Origin: Cryobacterium sp.
GTDB taxonomy: Bacteria; Actinomycetota; Actinomycetes; Actinomycetales; Microbacteriaceae
Direction: 5' to 3'
Assembly (NCBI GenBank): GCA_019638935.1
Contig: JAHBSW010000004.1
Coordinates: 1-64,000 of the forward strand
Length of the DNA stretch: 64,000 bases
The position numbers and the translations under genes were made by a program. Shown in pieces: positions 31,973 through 41,410 of the stretch (positions within the stretch are counted from its first letter, which is position 1; the number at the start of each line of letters is the position of its first letter). The notes below the pieces were generated by a model. That model saw nothing but the letters and a program-made list of their open reading frames with translations, did no database searches and was not told the origin of the DNA.

Positions 31973-33235
31973 CTACGATGCGGGCGGTTCGTCCTCCGCC
32001 GGGGTTTGGGCTGCCTCCACAAAAGCATCGTGGATTAGTTGTGTGGTTGCGTCTAACTGCCACTCTCGAGCACCCGTCTCCGCGAGAGCCTCGCGCAGGC
32101 TGCCGGGCGTGAGAGGCTCCGGAGGAGACCACGCCACGCGCCTGAGGTTCTCGGGAGTGAGCAGGTTCTCGACCGGGATCGCGAGCTCGGCGGAGAGGTC
32201 GGTGATCGCGGCACGAGCCAGTCGCAGCCGCCGGTCGGCCTCCGGGTTGCGGTCGGACCATGCTCGCGCAGGCGGCGGACCCCCATCGCTCACACGCAGG
32301 GCAGGGAGGTCGTCGGTAGCCATCCCCTGCTCGATCGCGGCCCACCATCGCGTGAGCTGGGTACGACTGGCGCGCCCCGTGAAAGCCTGGAGCTTCGAGA
32401 GAGCGTTCCTGCTCGTGGGCTGGGTTCCCGCCGCAGCGACGAGCGACGCATCCGGAAGCAACCGACCCGGCGATGTGTCGACCTCCTGGGCGTACTCGTC
32501 GCGGGCGACCCACAGCGCGCGAGCGATCGCGAAGGCGCGTGGCGAGCGCAGACTGTGCAGGCCCGACAGGCGACGCCACGGCTCGTCGAGTGGCGGCTTC
32601 GGCTGCTTCTCGAGCACAGCCGCGAACTCCTGAGCCGCGATCTCGGCCTTGCCCTGTTCGGAGAGCAGCGCCCCTATCGCATCACGCAGTTCGATGAGGT
32701 GGTCGACATCGAGTGCCGCATAGACGAGCCACGGCTGCGGCAGCGGCCTCGTCGACCAGTCCGCGGCCGAGTGAGCCTTGGCCAGATGGACACCGAGCAG
32801 TTCGTCGAGCACCGCCCCGAGACCGACGCGGGGGAGTCCCGCGAGCCGCGCACCCAGTTCGGTGTCGAAAATGCGAGTGGGTTCGAGGCCCACCTCGCGC
32901 AGCGAGGGCAGGTCCTGACTCGCCGCGTGCAGCACCCATTCCTCGTCGCGGATGACCTCATTGAGCTCGTCGAAACGACCCACCGCGGGCGGGTCGAAGA
33001 GCAGCGTGCCAGTTCCCGCGCGGTAGAGCTGGATCAGATAGGCGCGCTGCGAATAGCGATAGCCGGATGCTCGCTCGGCATCGAGCGCAATGGATCCCGT
33101 TCCCGCGGCAACAGCGGCGACCGCGGCGAGGAACTCCTCGCGCGTGTCGATGACATCGACGGGCTCTCGCTGCGCCTCCGTCGCAGTCGCGGGAGCGCGC
33201 GTCGCGGCACTGTCGGGAACGGCGGACTCGGTCAC
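31973..33235 (-). CDS. rnd: Ribonuclease D (HRDC-domain 3'-5' exonuclease)
   Basis: 420-aa DEDD-type exonuclease. Motif I DxE is in SIALDAERASGYRYSQRAY, motif II around VLHAASQDLPSLREVG, and motif III YAALDVDHLIELR (Yx3D). The C-terminal half carries an HRDC domain near KLQAFTGRASRTQLTRWW. Likely role is tRNA and other RNA 3' processing. The GTG start lies inside the stop of the DUF3000 gene (GTGA overlap), a pairing that is conserved in actinobacteria. Confidence 0.93.
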   Translation of the reverse strand: MTESAVPDSAATRAPATATEAQREPVDVIDTREEFLAAVAAVAAGTGSIALDAERASGYRYSQRAYLIQLYRAGTGTLLFDPPAVGRFDELNEVIRDEEWVLHAASQDLPSLREVGLEPTRIFDTELGARLAGLPRVGLGAVLDELLGVHLAKAHSAADWSTRPLPQPWLVYAALDVDHLIELRDAIGALLSEQGKAEIAAQEFAAVLEKQPKPPLDEPWRRLSGLHSLRSPRAFAIARALWVARDEYAQEVDTSPGRLLPDASLVAAAGTQPTSRNALSKLQAFTGRASRTQLTRWWAAIEQGMATDDLPALRVSDGGPPPARAWSDRNPEADRRLRLARAAITDLSAELAIPVENLLTPENLRRVAWSPPEPLTPGSLREALAETGAREWQLDATTQLIHDAFVEAAQTPAEDEPPAS

Positions 33236-33825
33236 GCGGGTTTCCGTCGAGCAGTGAGCACGCTCACCCCGTCGGTGTTCGGCGGCAGTCCGGCGAGCAT
33301 GCAGAGCAGGTCGCCCCAGGCCTCGACGTGAGACTCGAAGTCGGCGCCGTCGGGCGTCCACGATGCGCGCAGCTCGATCTGCGCACCATCGCCCTGAACC
33401 GCCAGCTCGCCGAAACCAGTGGACAGAATCTTGGTCGCGGTTCCTGAGGCAGCCGTGTAATCGGCTCCGCGTGCGTCGAGGGCATCGGTGAGCCACGACC
33501 ACGCGACGTCGGCGAGGAACGGGTCGACGCCGATGTCCGTCTCGAGCGGGGCCTGCGCGTAGGCAACGATGCGGAACGGGGCGTTCCAGGCATCCGGAAT
33601 CTCAGGGTCGTACAGCAGGATGAAGCGGCCCGTGGCAAAGTCGGAATCGGCGTCGTGGCGGACCGGCTTGACGTCGGCCGCCAGCGCGATCGAATAGGGC
33701 GCAACGGCTCCTGGAGCGGGGATCTCGGAGACCACCAACTCGGAGCGGAACGACGCCGCTCGAAGCTGTTCTAAAGCGGTCGCGAACGGCGCGGGCACCA
33801 TTGCTTCCGTTGCAGTGTCGGGCAC
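33232..33825 (-). CDS. DUF3000 family protein
   Basis: 197-aa actinobacterial protein of unknown function with the conserved block EIPAPGAVAPYSIALAADV and C-terminal DFESHVEAWGDLLCMLAGLPP. Translationally coupled to rnd. The GTG at 33825 fits a leaderless start (TAGTCT, 6 nt); an internal ATG at 33801 is a possible alternative. It is divergent from an alpha/beta hydrolase and shares with it a symmetrical promoter. Confidence 0.85.
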   Translation of the reverse strand: MPDTATEAMVPAPFATALEQLRAASFRSELVVSEIPAPGAVAPYSIALAADVKPVRHDADSDFATGRFILLYDPEIPDAWNAPFRIVAYAQAPLETDIGVDPFLADVAWSWLTDALDARGADYTAASGTATKILSTGFGELAVQGDGAQIELRASWTPDGADFESHVEAWGDLLCMLAGLPPNTDGVSVLTARRKPA

Positions 33826-33850
33826 TCCTGAAGACTAGAGTTCAGGAGTG
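33823..33850. promoter_or_regulatory. Symmetrical bidirectional leaderless promoter
   Basis: Perfect 10-bp inverted repeat CACTCCTGAA-N8-TTCAGGAGTG. Its outer ends are the GTG start codons of the two divergent genes, and its centre holds overlapping -10 boxes, TAGTCT (33832-33837, minus) and TAGAGT (33836-33841, plus), each 6 nt from its GTG. Confidence 0.55.
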
Positions 33851-35065
33851 GCAGAACCATGGAGGCACGCCGAACGGCAGGTGGTCGCACGCCGAAGGTC
33901 GGGCTGGGTGGTCGCGGCCCAGTGGGTTGCGCTCGCTGCGGGAACGGGCCTGCTCGCGGCGGCGACGATCACGGGTGTCATCGCGCGCGAGATCATCGTG
34001 CCACCGAAGAAGCGCAAGCCTGACACCCGCATACTCGATGTCGACGTGGAGCGTGGACTGATCGAGCTGAGTCGTTCCGGCGATGCTGTCACACCGGGTG
34101 CGTACAGCCTCTGGTTCGACAACGACCGCGGGCTTGCTCGGGTGGGCGGCATCGTTGCCGAGACCGAGCTCTCCGTGACGCGCGAACTCGTCACGGTCGA
34201 GTACGGCGATATCGAATCGGCGACCAGGGCGAGGCTGGCGGGGTGGTGGTGGGCGCATCCGAGCGACGTGGCCCTGCCCTATGACAATGTGACGATCGAG
34301 ACCGAGCTGGGCGCCGCCCCCGCCTGGGTGTTCCCTCCCGAGCGGGGCAATGCCGCGAACGACAGATGCTGGGTGATCCAGGTGCACGGCCGGGCGTCAC
34401 GCCGGCAGGAGGCGCTTCGCGCCGTGCCGGTGTTCCGGAGCGCGGGGTGGACGTCGCTGCTGATCTCCTACCGCAATGACGGCGATGCTCCCTACACCGT
34501 CGACGGTCGATACTCCCTCGGCGACTCGGAGTGGGCCGACGTCGACGCCGCTATGCGGTTCGCGATCGATCACGGTGCGAAGCACCTCGTGCTCATGGGC
34601 TGGTCGATGGGGGGAGCGACCGTGCTGCAGGCGGCAACCCGATCACCGCTCGCTCGCTACATTCGCGGGATCTCACTCGACTCGCCGGTCATCGACTGGG
34701 TCTCCACTCTCGACGCGATCGCGAGCGAGATGGGACTGCCACCAGTGGCCCGTCGACTGACGCTCGTCGCGATGAGCGCTCCGTGGGGCAGGATCATCAC
34801 GGGAAAGCGCGAACCCATCAACCTCGCACGACTCGACTTCGTCACGCGAGCGCAGGAGCTCGCTGTGCCGATCCTCATCCAGCACAGTGACGACGACGGC
34901 TACGTTCCGGTGGACGGCAGTCGCGAACTCGCCAAGGCGCGCCCCGACATCGTCACCTTCGTGCCGTGGAAGGTCGCGCGGCACACGAAGCTCTGGAACC
35001 TCGACCGCGAACGCTGGGAGGGCGCGATCAGCGCGTGGTTGCGGGGCCTCACCCTCGAGCGCTGA
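33848..35065 (+). CDS. Membrane-anchored alpha/beta hydrolase
   Basis: 405 aa. One N-terminal hydrophobic segment (about residues 21-42) would anchor it, with the hydrolase domain outside. The nucleophile elbow GWSMGG contains the Ser, HSDDDGYVP holds the likely Asp, and RHTKLWN supplies the His. Oxyanion-side motif is VIQVHGRASRRQE. Substrate unknown. GTG start in the symmetrical promoter with no room for a separate ribosome binding site. Its 3' end overlaps the convergent RibD-like gene by 17 nt. Confidence 0.85.
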   Translation: MAEPWRHAERQVVARRRSGWVVAAQWVALAAGTGLLAAATITGVIAREIIVPPKKRKPDTRILDVDVERGLIELSRSGDAVTPGAYSLWFDNDRGLARVGGIVAETELSVTRELVTVEYGDIESATRARLAGWWWAHPSDVALPYDNVTIETELGAAPAWVFPPERGNAANDRCWVIQVHGRASRRQEALRAVPVFRSAGWTSLLISYRNDGDAPYTVDGRYSLGDSEWADVDAAMRFAIDHGAKHLVLMGWSMGGATVLQAATRSPLARYIRGISLDSPVIDWVSTLDAIASEMGLPPVARRLTLVAMSAPWGRIITGKREPINLARLDFVTRAQELAVPILIQHSDDDGYVPVDGSRELAKARPDIVTFVPWKVARHTKLWNLDRERWEGAISAWLRGLTLER

Positions 35066-35783
35066 AACTCCAGCGCACGTAGATCGCGCCGGTCTCATCG
35101 GTGAGCAACTGGGTGAGCCGGAGTTCATGTCGCTCGGTCACGTCGATCGCGCGCAGCGCCGCCGATGCGCTCGCGATCGTGGGGCTCATGAGCACCGGGC
35201 TCGTGGTCAGACACAGCTCGTCGACGAGACCCGCATCGATGAGCTGATTCGCGAGCGTCGGGCCTCCCTCACACACGATCGTGTCGTAGCCGTGCGCACG
35301 CAGTGTGGCGATGAGCTCGACGGCCGACACCTCGGCGGTCTCGATGGCGAGCACGGTCGCCGGCACGCCGTCGAGCGTGCGGTGAACGGTCTCCACTGCG
35401 GCGGCAGGACACACGACGACGAGTCGACCCGGCTCGAGCTCCTTCGAGAACGCGTGCCCGGTGAGGTCACCGCTCTGCGTCGCGACCGCGAGATTCGTCG
35501 ACCGGGGAAACAGGTCGCCCTCCGTGCGCACGGTCGAGGCTCCCACGAGCACGATCGAGGAGTTGCGGCGAATGGCGCCGAGGATGCGTCGGTCCGCTCC
35601 CTGAGTGAGAGTGTCCGATGTGCCGTCCGAGCCTCGCGCCGCACCGTTCACACTTGCGACGAGGTTGACGCTCAGCCACTCCGGGCGGCCCGGCAGGTAG
35701 AGACCATCGAGTCGAGCCGCGGCATCCTGTGCCGTGAGCTCTACGTCGAGCGCGGGGGAGGGCAGATGCCGCGTGACGATCAC
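35049..35783 (-). CDS. RibD C-terminal / dihydrofolate reductase-like reductase
   Basis: 244-aa protein of the RibD_C pyrimidine-reductase family (NADPH-dependent). Conserved parts are WLSVNLVASVNGAARG, IVLVGASTVRTEGD and IVCEGGPTLANQLIDAGLVDELCL. There is no N-terminal deaminase domain, so it may be a stand-alone riboflavin reductase or a reductase of unknown substrate. GTG start 24 nt after sufE on the same strand. Confidence 0.85.
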   Translation of the reverse strand: MIVTRHLPSPALDVELTAQDAAARLDGLYLPGRPEWLSVNLVASVNGAARGSDGTSDTLTQGADRRILGAIRRNSSIVLVGASTVRTEGDLFPRSTNLAVATQSGDLTGHAFSKELEPGRLVVVCPAAAVETVHRTLDGVPATVLAIETAEVSAVELIATLRAHGYDTIVCEGGPTLANQLIDAGLVDELCLTTSPVLMSPTIASASAALRAIDVTERHELRLTQLLTDETGAIYVRWSFSARG

Positions 35784-35807
35784 TGCGCTGGGTTCACCGT
35801 GATGACC

Positions 35808-36245
35808 TCATGCGGCGATTCTCTCGCGAATCTGACGCTTCGTGCGACCGAGCATGCCACTCATGCCGCGAATGCGGAGGGGGCTCACCGCCTCGTTGAG
35901 CCCCAGTGTCTGCGGAAAATCCGCGGGGATCGCGAGCACCTCCTCGGCGGAGAGGCCTTCGAGACCCTGCACCAGGATCGAGGCGAAGCCGCGCGTCGTC
36001 GGCGCCTCAGGCGGTGCCGTCGCGAACAGGTGAACGGCATTGTCGGCGTCGACCTCGACGAAGAGGTAGACGGGAGACTGACACTCGACGACACGCTCGA
36101 GCAGGTCGGGGTGCTCGGCGTAGTGCGAGGGAAGCTCGGGCAGGTCGTTCGCGAACTCGAGCAAGAGCATCAATCGGTCTTGCTGGTCGAGGGCGAGAAA
36201 CTCCTCACGAATGCCCACGAGCGACTCGGGCAACACGCCGGTCAC
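35808..36245 (-). CDS. sufE: SufE family sulfur acceptor
   Basis: 145-aa SufE-like protein that in the family accepts persulfide sulfur from a cysteine desulfurase and enhances Fe-S assembly. The active Cys is in [15 protein letters not shown]. The GTG start overlaps the stop of the rhodanese gene (GTGA), so sulfurtransferase and SufE are coupled, a combination that suggests exchange of sulfane sulfur. Longer upstream frame has no family similarity. Confidence 0.9.
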   Translation of the reverse strand: MTGVLPESLVGIREEFLALDQQDRLMLLLEFANDLPELPSHYAEHPDLLERVVECQSPVYLFVEVDADNAVHLFATAPPEAPTTRGFASILVQGLEGLSAEEVLAIPADFPQTLGLNEAVSPLRIRGMSGMLGRTKRQIRERIAA

Positions 36246-37144
36246 CGACTCGGCGCCTCGCCCGGCTCGCTGCCCGTGACGATCGGCACGCCCACGAGGC
36301 TGCCCCACTCGGTCCACGAGCCGTCGTAGTTGCGCACGTTCTCGAAGCCGAGCAGGTGCTGCAGCACGAACCAGGTGTGGCTCGAGCGTTCGCCGATGCG
36401 GCAGTAGGCGATGACGTCGTCGCCGTCATTGAGACCGGCGCCGTCGCGGTAGAGGGCGCTCAGTTCGGAGAGCGACCTGAAGGTGCCGTCTTCGGCGACC
36501 GCCTTGCCCCAGGGCACGTTCTGTGCGCTCGGGATGTGGCCGGCGCGAAGCGCTCCCTCCTCGGGGTACGCGGGTGCGGTGGTGCGCTCGCCCGAGAACT
36601 CTTCCGGCGAGCGCACATCGACGAGGGGGTTGCCGAAGTGCTTCGCGACGTCGTCGCGGAACGCCCGCAGGGTCTTGTCATCACGATCGACGACCGGGTA
36701 GTCGGTCGCGTCGCGCGAGGGAACCTCCGTCGTGATGGGACGACCCTCGGCGATCCACTTGTCACGACCGCCGTCGATGAGGCGAACATCGGCATGGCCG
36801 AAGAGCGAGAAGATCCAGAGCGCGTAGGCGGCCCACCAGTTGTTCTTGTCGCCGTAGATGACGACCGTGTCGTCGCGGCTGATTCCCTTCGCGCTGAGCA
36901 GCGCGGCGAAGCCCGCGCCGTCCACGAAGTCACGGGTCACGGGGTCATTGAGGTCGGTGTGCCAGTCGATCTTGACCGCGCCGGGAATGTGGCCGGTCTC
37001 GTAGAGCAGCACGTCTTCATCCGATTCGACGACGACGATGCCGTCGCGCCCCAGATTCGTCTCCACCCATTCGGTGGTGATAAGACGCTCGGGGTGAGCG
37101 TACTCGGCGAACTTCGAGTCGGATGTGTCGACCTCTACTGGCAT
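36242..37144 (-). CDS. sseA: Thiosulfate/3-mercaptopyruvate sulfurtransferase (tandem rhodanese)
   Basis: 300 aa with two rhodanese domains, inactive N-terminal (about 20-140) and active C-terminal (about 165-290). The catalytic loop is [11 protein letters not shown], typical of the SseA/CysA-like group. ATG 37144 has GGAGGAA upstream; the longer reading frame to 37318 is non-conserved. It leads a sufE and RibD-like operon and is divergent from zapE. Confidence 0.93.
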   Translation of the reverse strand: MPVEVDTSDSKFAEYAHPERLITTEWVETNLGRDGIVVVESDEDVLLYETGHIPGAVKIDWHTDLNDPVTRDFVDGAGFAALLSAKGISRDDTVVIYGDKNNWWAAYALWIFSLFGHADVRLIDGGRDKWIAEGRPITTEVPSRDATDYPVVDRDDKTLRAFRDDVAKHFGNPLVDVRSPEEFSGERTTAPAYPEEGALRAGHIPSAQNVPWGKAVAEDGTFRSLSELSALYRDGAGLNDGDDVIAYCRIGERSSHTWFVLQHLLGFENVRNYDGSWTEWGSLVGVPIVTGSEPGEAPSR

Positions 37145-37335
37145 GGGTTCCTCCGTGAGCGTGGTGCGCCTGGTGAGCGTTAGGCTTGATCTGCCGCCAC
37201 AGTCGAATCTACGCGTTTCAGCGGGGTTTGGCAGGGTCGGTCGTAAAGCAGCGTCACAGCAATCGCTCACTGAACCGACGATCGCGCTGTCGGCCCCGCA
37301 GTTTCCCCTGGTTTGCATCGTAGAGAGTTCGCCAC

Positions 37336-38355
37336 GTGACCGTAGAGCAAGTTCGTCTTGCGAGTTTGACCCATCGCCGCCCCACCCTCACGGGGGACGA
37401 GATCGTGCGGCACCTCGTGCCGCCGCGGCAGTTTCGCACGGCGACGGTCGACACGTACCGTCCCGACCACGACTACCCGTCGCAGGCCGCTGCCGTGGAA
37501 GCCGTGCGGGAGTTCGCGACATCGTTCCTACCCTCGAGCGGCGGCTTCTTCGGTCGACGCAAGACGCCGCAGACGAAACCGGGCATCTACCTCGACGGCG
37601 GCTTCGGAGTCGGCAAGACGCACCTGCTCGCCTCGGTGTGGCACCTCGCCCCGGGCCGCAAGTACTTCGGCACCTTCATCGAGTACACGGCGCTCGTGGG
37701 TGCGCTCGGCTATGCCCAGACCGTCTCTCTGCTGCGCGGCGCGACCCTTCTCTGCATCGACGAGTTCGAGCTCGACGACCCCGGCGACACTCGGCTCATG
37801 TCACGACTGCTCGGCGAGCTCACCGCCTCCGGAACCCGCATAGCCGCCACATCGAACACCCCGCCGAACGCACTCGGCGAGGGTCGTTTCGCGGCCCAGG
37901 ACTTCTTGCGCGAGATCGATGCGCTCTCGGCGCAGTTCGCCGTCATTCGCATCGACGGGCTCGACTATCGCCGTCGCGACGTCGAAGGTCACGCGGTCTC
38001 GCTCGAACGAGCAGGCTTCGAGGCGGCCGTCGCCGCCGTTGAGGGCGAGGTCACGATCGACTCGTTCGCCGACGTGAACCGTCACCTCGCGGCCGTTCAC
38101 CCCTCGCGCTACGCGAAGCTTGTCGATGGCCTCACCGCGGTCGCGATTCGCGACGTCGCGGTGTTCGGCAATCAAACGGATGCCCTGCGTTTCGTCGCGT
38201 TCGTCGACCGCCTCTACGACGGCCAGGTTCAGGTCATCGCGACGGGTGTTCCGCTTGATGCCGTATTCCCCGAGGACATGCTGAACGGCGGCTACCGCAA
38301 GAAGTACCTGCGCGCGATCTCCCGACTGATCGCACTCACCTCCGCGGAGGAATGA
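37336..38355 (+). CDS. zapE: ZapE/AFG1-like cell division ATPase
   Basis: 339-aa AAA+-type ATPase. Walker [14 protein letters not shown], Walker [13 protein letters not shown], sensor-1 region [11 protein letters not shown], and the ZapE-specific C-terminal block [20 protein letters not shown] are present. In E. coli ZapE associates with the Z-ring; a mitochondrial homologue AFG1 acts in protein quality control. The role in actinobacteria is inferred. GTG start; AGAGTT 6 nt upstream is an imperfect version of the leaderless pattern. Confidence 0.9.
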   Translation: MTVEQVRLASLTHRRPTLTGDEIVRHLVPPRQFRTATVDTYRPDHDYPSQAAAVEAVREFATSFLPSSGGFFGRRKTPQTKPGIYLDGGFGVGKTHLLASVWHLAPGRKYFGTFIEYTALVGALGYAQTVSLLRGATLLCIDEFELDDPGDTRLMSRLLGELTASGTRIAATSNTPPNALGEGRFAAQDFLREIDALSAQFAVIRIDGLDYRRRDVEGHAVSLERAGFEAAVAAVEGEVTIDSFADVNRHLAAVHPSRYAKLVDGLTAVAIRDVAVFGNQTDALRFVAFVDRLYDGQVQVIATGVPLDAVFPEDMLNGGYRKKYLRAISRLIALTSAEE

Positions 38356-38365
38356 TCCCTGCGGG

Positions 38366-39898
38366 CTAATCCGCTCCGCGCGCGGATCGGCGACTGCGCA
38401 ACAGGGCGACGGCAACCGCGACGAGACCCGCGAGCAGCAGCCCTGCCCCCAAGAACACCACCGGGGCACTGTCGGCACCCGTGTTGGACAGCCCGCCGCC
38501 GGCGGTCGACGACCACTGCGCGTAGTAGTCGATCGCGCCAGGACCGGACGCGAGCGATGCGCTGGGGGCGAGCAGCGTGCTTGATGAGGCTGAGAGAGAC
38601 CAGCCGTTGAGCGTGTGGCCCGCGTAGACGGGGAATGGTGCTCCGACGAGTGCTGCGAGGCCGAACAGGTTCGTCACCTGGTCGAGACTCGTCGCGCGCA
38701 CCGACCAGAAATCGGTCGTGCCGTTGTTCGCGTGGAACACCGCGTTCGGTGCCGTGTGCGACCCGGCCGGCAGGATGCTGTCGAGCGCCTCATCGGCGGC
38801 GAACACGCCCGAGCTGAGTGGGCTGAGGCCCTCGCCACCGGTTCCCCCGGTGCCACCGGTTGCGCCGGCACCGCCCGATCCTCCGGATCCGCCCGAGCCG
38901 CCGGCGCCACCCGGGGCGCTGCCGTCGCTGTTCGGTGAGCCTGGAGCGCCTCCTCCTCCCGGGTTGCCGGGAAAACCAGAGCTCGGCGAGCCGGGGGTGC
39001 CTCCCACCGATCCTGCCGTCCCGGGGCCGAGGAGCGCGGCACCGTCGAGGAGTGCGAACGCACCACCGTTGCTGAATCCTGTTGCGCCGTTGCCGCCGTC
39101 ACCGCCGGGGCCACCGGTGCCTCCGGTGCCGCCCTCGCCGCCCGGGCCTCCGGGACCACCGGGACTCCCTCCGTCGCCGTTACCACCGGGGCCTCCGGTT
39201 CCTCCGGCGCCACCGGGGCCTCCGGAACCTCCGTTGCCGCCGTCGCCGCCGTCGCCACCGACAACGTTGAGGGTGGCTCCTACCACGATGACACTGCCGA
39301 GATTGCTGACTCCCACGCCTCCGTTGCCTGCGGATGAACCAGAAAGACCGATGTCGCCATTTCCTCCGTCGCCTCCGAAACCGCCGGGGGCGCCATCGCT
39401 GTCTTCACCGTCGTCGCCGGTAGCGCCGACAGCGCCGGAGCTTCCAGGGGATCCAGGGGCACCATCGAGTCCCGGGAGTCCGTGACCGCCCGTGACACTC
39501 GCGGAACCTGGACCGACGATGATCAACGTGGCACCGGCGGCAACGGTGAGACCGGTCAAGCCGTTGCCGGCGAAGTCGGCGCCTACGGCGACAGTGAGGG
39601 CATTCCCCTCCAGCTTGATGATCAGCGTTCCTGCCGTGAGCGACAGCGGCTGGGTAACGGCGATAGTGCCCGTCAGTGTGGCGGTCACCGTGTCGCCGCC
39701 GGATGCGGTGGCGAACGCCGAGATGACATCAGCCTCGGTGGTCACGTCGACGGCGGTGTCGGCGTATGCCGCGGGCGCGGCGAGCAGCGTGAATGCTCCG
39801 GCCAGAACGGTTGTGAGCACGGTGGCACTGAGCCGCATCATCGGTGAGCGGCGCATCGCTCCGCGGGCGGGGGCGTTTCGGGTGTCCAGGGTTCGCAT
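38366..39898 (-). CDS. Gly-rich surface protein with signal peptide and LxxTG-type sorting tail
   Basis: 510 aa. A signal peptide ends near residue 46 (AAPAAYA), then a beta-rich region of about 110 residues, then ~230 residues of Gly-rich collagen/PGRS-like repeats (GGxGG, GPGG, GAxG), then an InlB/Flg_new-like repeat domain ending AGHTLNGWSL...YYAQW. The C-terminus has LSNTG (about 470), a hydrophobic helix (about 478-498) and RSRRSARGAD, as in sortase substrates. ATG 39898 is chosen because AATAAT sits 6 nt before it; ATG 39856 has GGAG and is a fair alternative. No function known; likely cell-wall anchored. Confidence 0.8.
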   Translation of the reverse strand: MRTLDTRNAPARGAMRRSPMMRLSATVLTTVLAGAFTLLAAPAAYADTAVDVTTEADVISAFATASGGDTVTATLTGTIAVTQPLSLTAGTLIIKLEGNALTVAVGADFAGNGLTGLTVAAGATLIIVGPGSASVTGGHGLPGLDGAPGSPGSSGAVGATGDDGEDSDGAPGGFGGDGGNGDIGLSGSSAGNGGVGVSNLGSVIVVGATLNVVGGDGGDGGNGGSGGPGGAGGTGGPGGNGDGGSPGGPGGPGGEGGTGGTGGPGGDGGNGATGFSNGGAFALLDGAALLGPGTAGSVGGTPGSPSSGFPGNPGGGGAPGSPNSDGSAPGGAGGSGGSGGSGGAGATGGTGGTGGEGLSPLSSGVFAADEALDSILPAGSHTAPNAVFHANNGTTDFWSVRATSLDQVTNLFGLAALVGAPFPVYAGHTLNGWSLSASSSTLLAPSASLASGPGAIDYYAQWSSTAGGGLSNTGADSAPVVFLGAGLLLAGLVAVAVALLRSRRSARGAD

Positions 39899-39983
39899 CC
39901 GCCGATTATTGCATGATGGGCGGATTCGAGGAATAGGCGGAGCCGGTCTCGGAAACACGATCGTCACGCGGGTGGCCGCTGCC

Positions 39984-40021
39984 GTAACGCGTTCGACACA
40001 CGAATGAGCGCGCGCCGAAAC
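39984..40021 (+). promoter_or_regulatory. GlnR-like box array upstream of amt
   Basis: GTAAC-N6-GACAC-N6-GAGCG-N6-GAAAC matches the spacing of actinobacterial GlnR sites (GTnAC-N6-GAAAC repeated every 11 nt). Two of the four half-sites are exact, one has a single mismatch and one is weak. It ends 56 nt before the amt ATG. Confidence 0.4.
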
Positions 40022-40077
40022 ACGCTCACGCCACGATTGCCGGAAACCGCCCATTTCCGACCATCGAAAGGCACACC

Positions 40078-41340
40078 ATGTCGGCAGAAATCGTCTGGCT
40101 GCTCGTCACCGCAGCGCTCGTCTTGTTCATGACCCCGGGGCTCGCGTTCTTCTACGGCGGCCTCGTCAAGGCGAAGAGCGTCGTGAGCATGATGATGCTG
40201 AGCTTCGGCTCGCTGGGCCTCATCAGCGTGCTCTGGATTCTCTACGGCTTCAACATCAACTCGATCACGGGAACGAGCGCGGACCTCATCCCCGGGCTCG
40301 CGGGAAACCCGCTCAGCGACGTGTCGCTGGCGGCGGCCGACGGATCGACCCTTGCGGGGGCGGCCTTCGGCGCGACCTTCGCGATCATCACCGTCGCTCT
40401 CATCTCGGGCGCCGTCGCCGACCGTGCCCGATTCGGCTCGTGGCTGCTGTTCGCCGGCATCTGGGCCACGCTCTCGTACTTCCCCGTCGCGGGCTGGGTC
40501 TGGGCACTCGACGCCGACGGGAACGCGACCGGATGGATCGGCACCCTCGGTGCGGCGCTCTTCGGCGCCGACAGCGGCCTCGCCGTGCTCGATTGGGCGG
40601 GCGGAACGGCCGTGCACATCAACGCCGGTGCCGCCGCCCTCGCGCTTGCGCTCGTGCTCGGCAAGCGCACCGTGTTCGTCAAGGGCGCGCACAAGCCGCA
40701 CAATGTTCCGCTCGTGCTCATCGGTGTCGCGATTCTCTGGTTCGGCTGGTTCGGCTTCAACACGGGCGCGGCGACGGCGGACGGCGAGGCTGGCCTCATC
40801 TTCATCAACACGATCGGCGCACCCGCCGCGGCCGTGCTCGGCTGGCTGCTCGTGGAGAAGATCAAGGATGGCAAGCCCACGTCGGTGGGTGCGGCATCCG
40901 GTGCCGTCGCCGGTCTCGTCGCGATCACGCCTGCCTGCGCGTTCCTCACCCCGGGCTGGGCGATCGCACTCGGCCTCGTCGCCGGTGCGATCTGCGCCCT
41001 CGCGGTCGAGGTCAAGTACCGCTGGGGCTACGACGACTCGCTTGACGTCGTCGGCCTGCACCTCGTCGCCGGAATCGTCGGATGCGTGTTCCTGGGCTTC
41101 TTCGCCACCGACACCGGTCTGTTCACCGGGGGCGACGCCCGTCAACTCGTGCTGCAGCTCATTCCCGTCGTCGCCGTGGCCGCGTACTCGTTCCTCGTCG
41201 CCTACGTCGTGGGAACCGCGATCGAGAAGACGATCGGGTTCCGGGTGAAGACCGAAGACGAGGTCGCCGGTATCGACCTCGTCGTGCACGGCGAGGAAGG
41301 CTACTCGCTCGAAGCGGAGGCGGAGCTCGTCAAAGCGTGA
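40078..41340 (+). CDS. amt: Ammonium transporter
   Basis: 420-aa Amt/MEP/Rh channel with 11 predicted membrane helices. GLAFFYGGLVKAKS near the N-terminus, the pore/gate region DWAGGTAVHINAG, the conserved His of the pore in GLHLVAGIVG, and a charged cytoplasmic tail are present. AAAGG precedes the ATG. Usually glnK and glnD follow amt in actinobacteria; here neither does, and a terminator-like hairpin comes next. GlnR-like boxes upstream suggest nitrogen control. Confidence 0.95.
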   Translation: MSAEIVWLLVTAALVLFMTPGLAFFYGGLVKAKSVVSMMMLSFGSLGLISVLWILYGFNINSITGTSADLIPGLAGNPLSDVSLAAADGSTLAGAAFGATFAIITVALISGAVADRARFGSWLLFAGIWATLSYFPVAGWVWALDADGNATGWIGTLGAALFGADSGLAVLDWAGGTAVHINAGAAALALALVLGKRTVFVKGAHKPHNVPLVLIGVAILWFGWFGFNTGAATADGEAGLIFINTIGAPAAAVLGWLLVEKIKDGKPTSVGAASGAVAGLVAITPACAFLTPGWAIALGLVAGAICALAVEVKYRWGYDDSLDVVGLHLVAGIVGCVFLGFFATDTGLFTGGDARQLVLQLIPVVAVAAYSFLVAYVVGTAIEKTIGFRVKTEDEVAGIDLVVHGEEGYSLEAEAELVKA

Positions 41341-41359
41341 TTCGCCGGGCACGGCTGTC

Positions 41360-41391
41360 GCGGCGCGCATCTCCGATGAGGTGCGCGCCGC
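41360..41391 (+). terminator. Hairpin after amt
   Basis: Arms GCGGCGCGCA and TGCGCGCCGC, 12-nt loop, followed by TTCCGTCT; a strong stem with a weak U-rich tail. Confidence 0.5.
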
Positions 41392-41398
41392 TTCCGTC

Positions 41399-41404
41399 TA
41401 GAAT
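41399..41404 (+). promoter_or_regulatory. Putative -10 of SDR gene (leaderless)
   Basis: TAGAAT followed by 6 nt and GTG at 41411. Confidence 0.55.
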
Positions 41405-41410
41405 CGTTCG

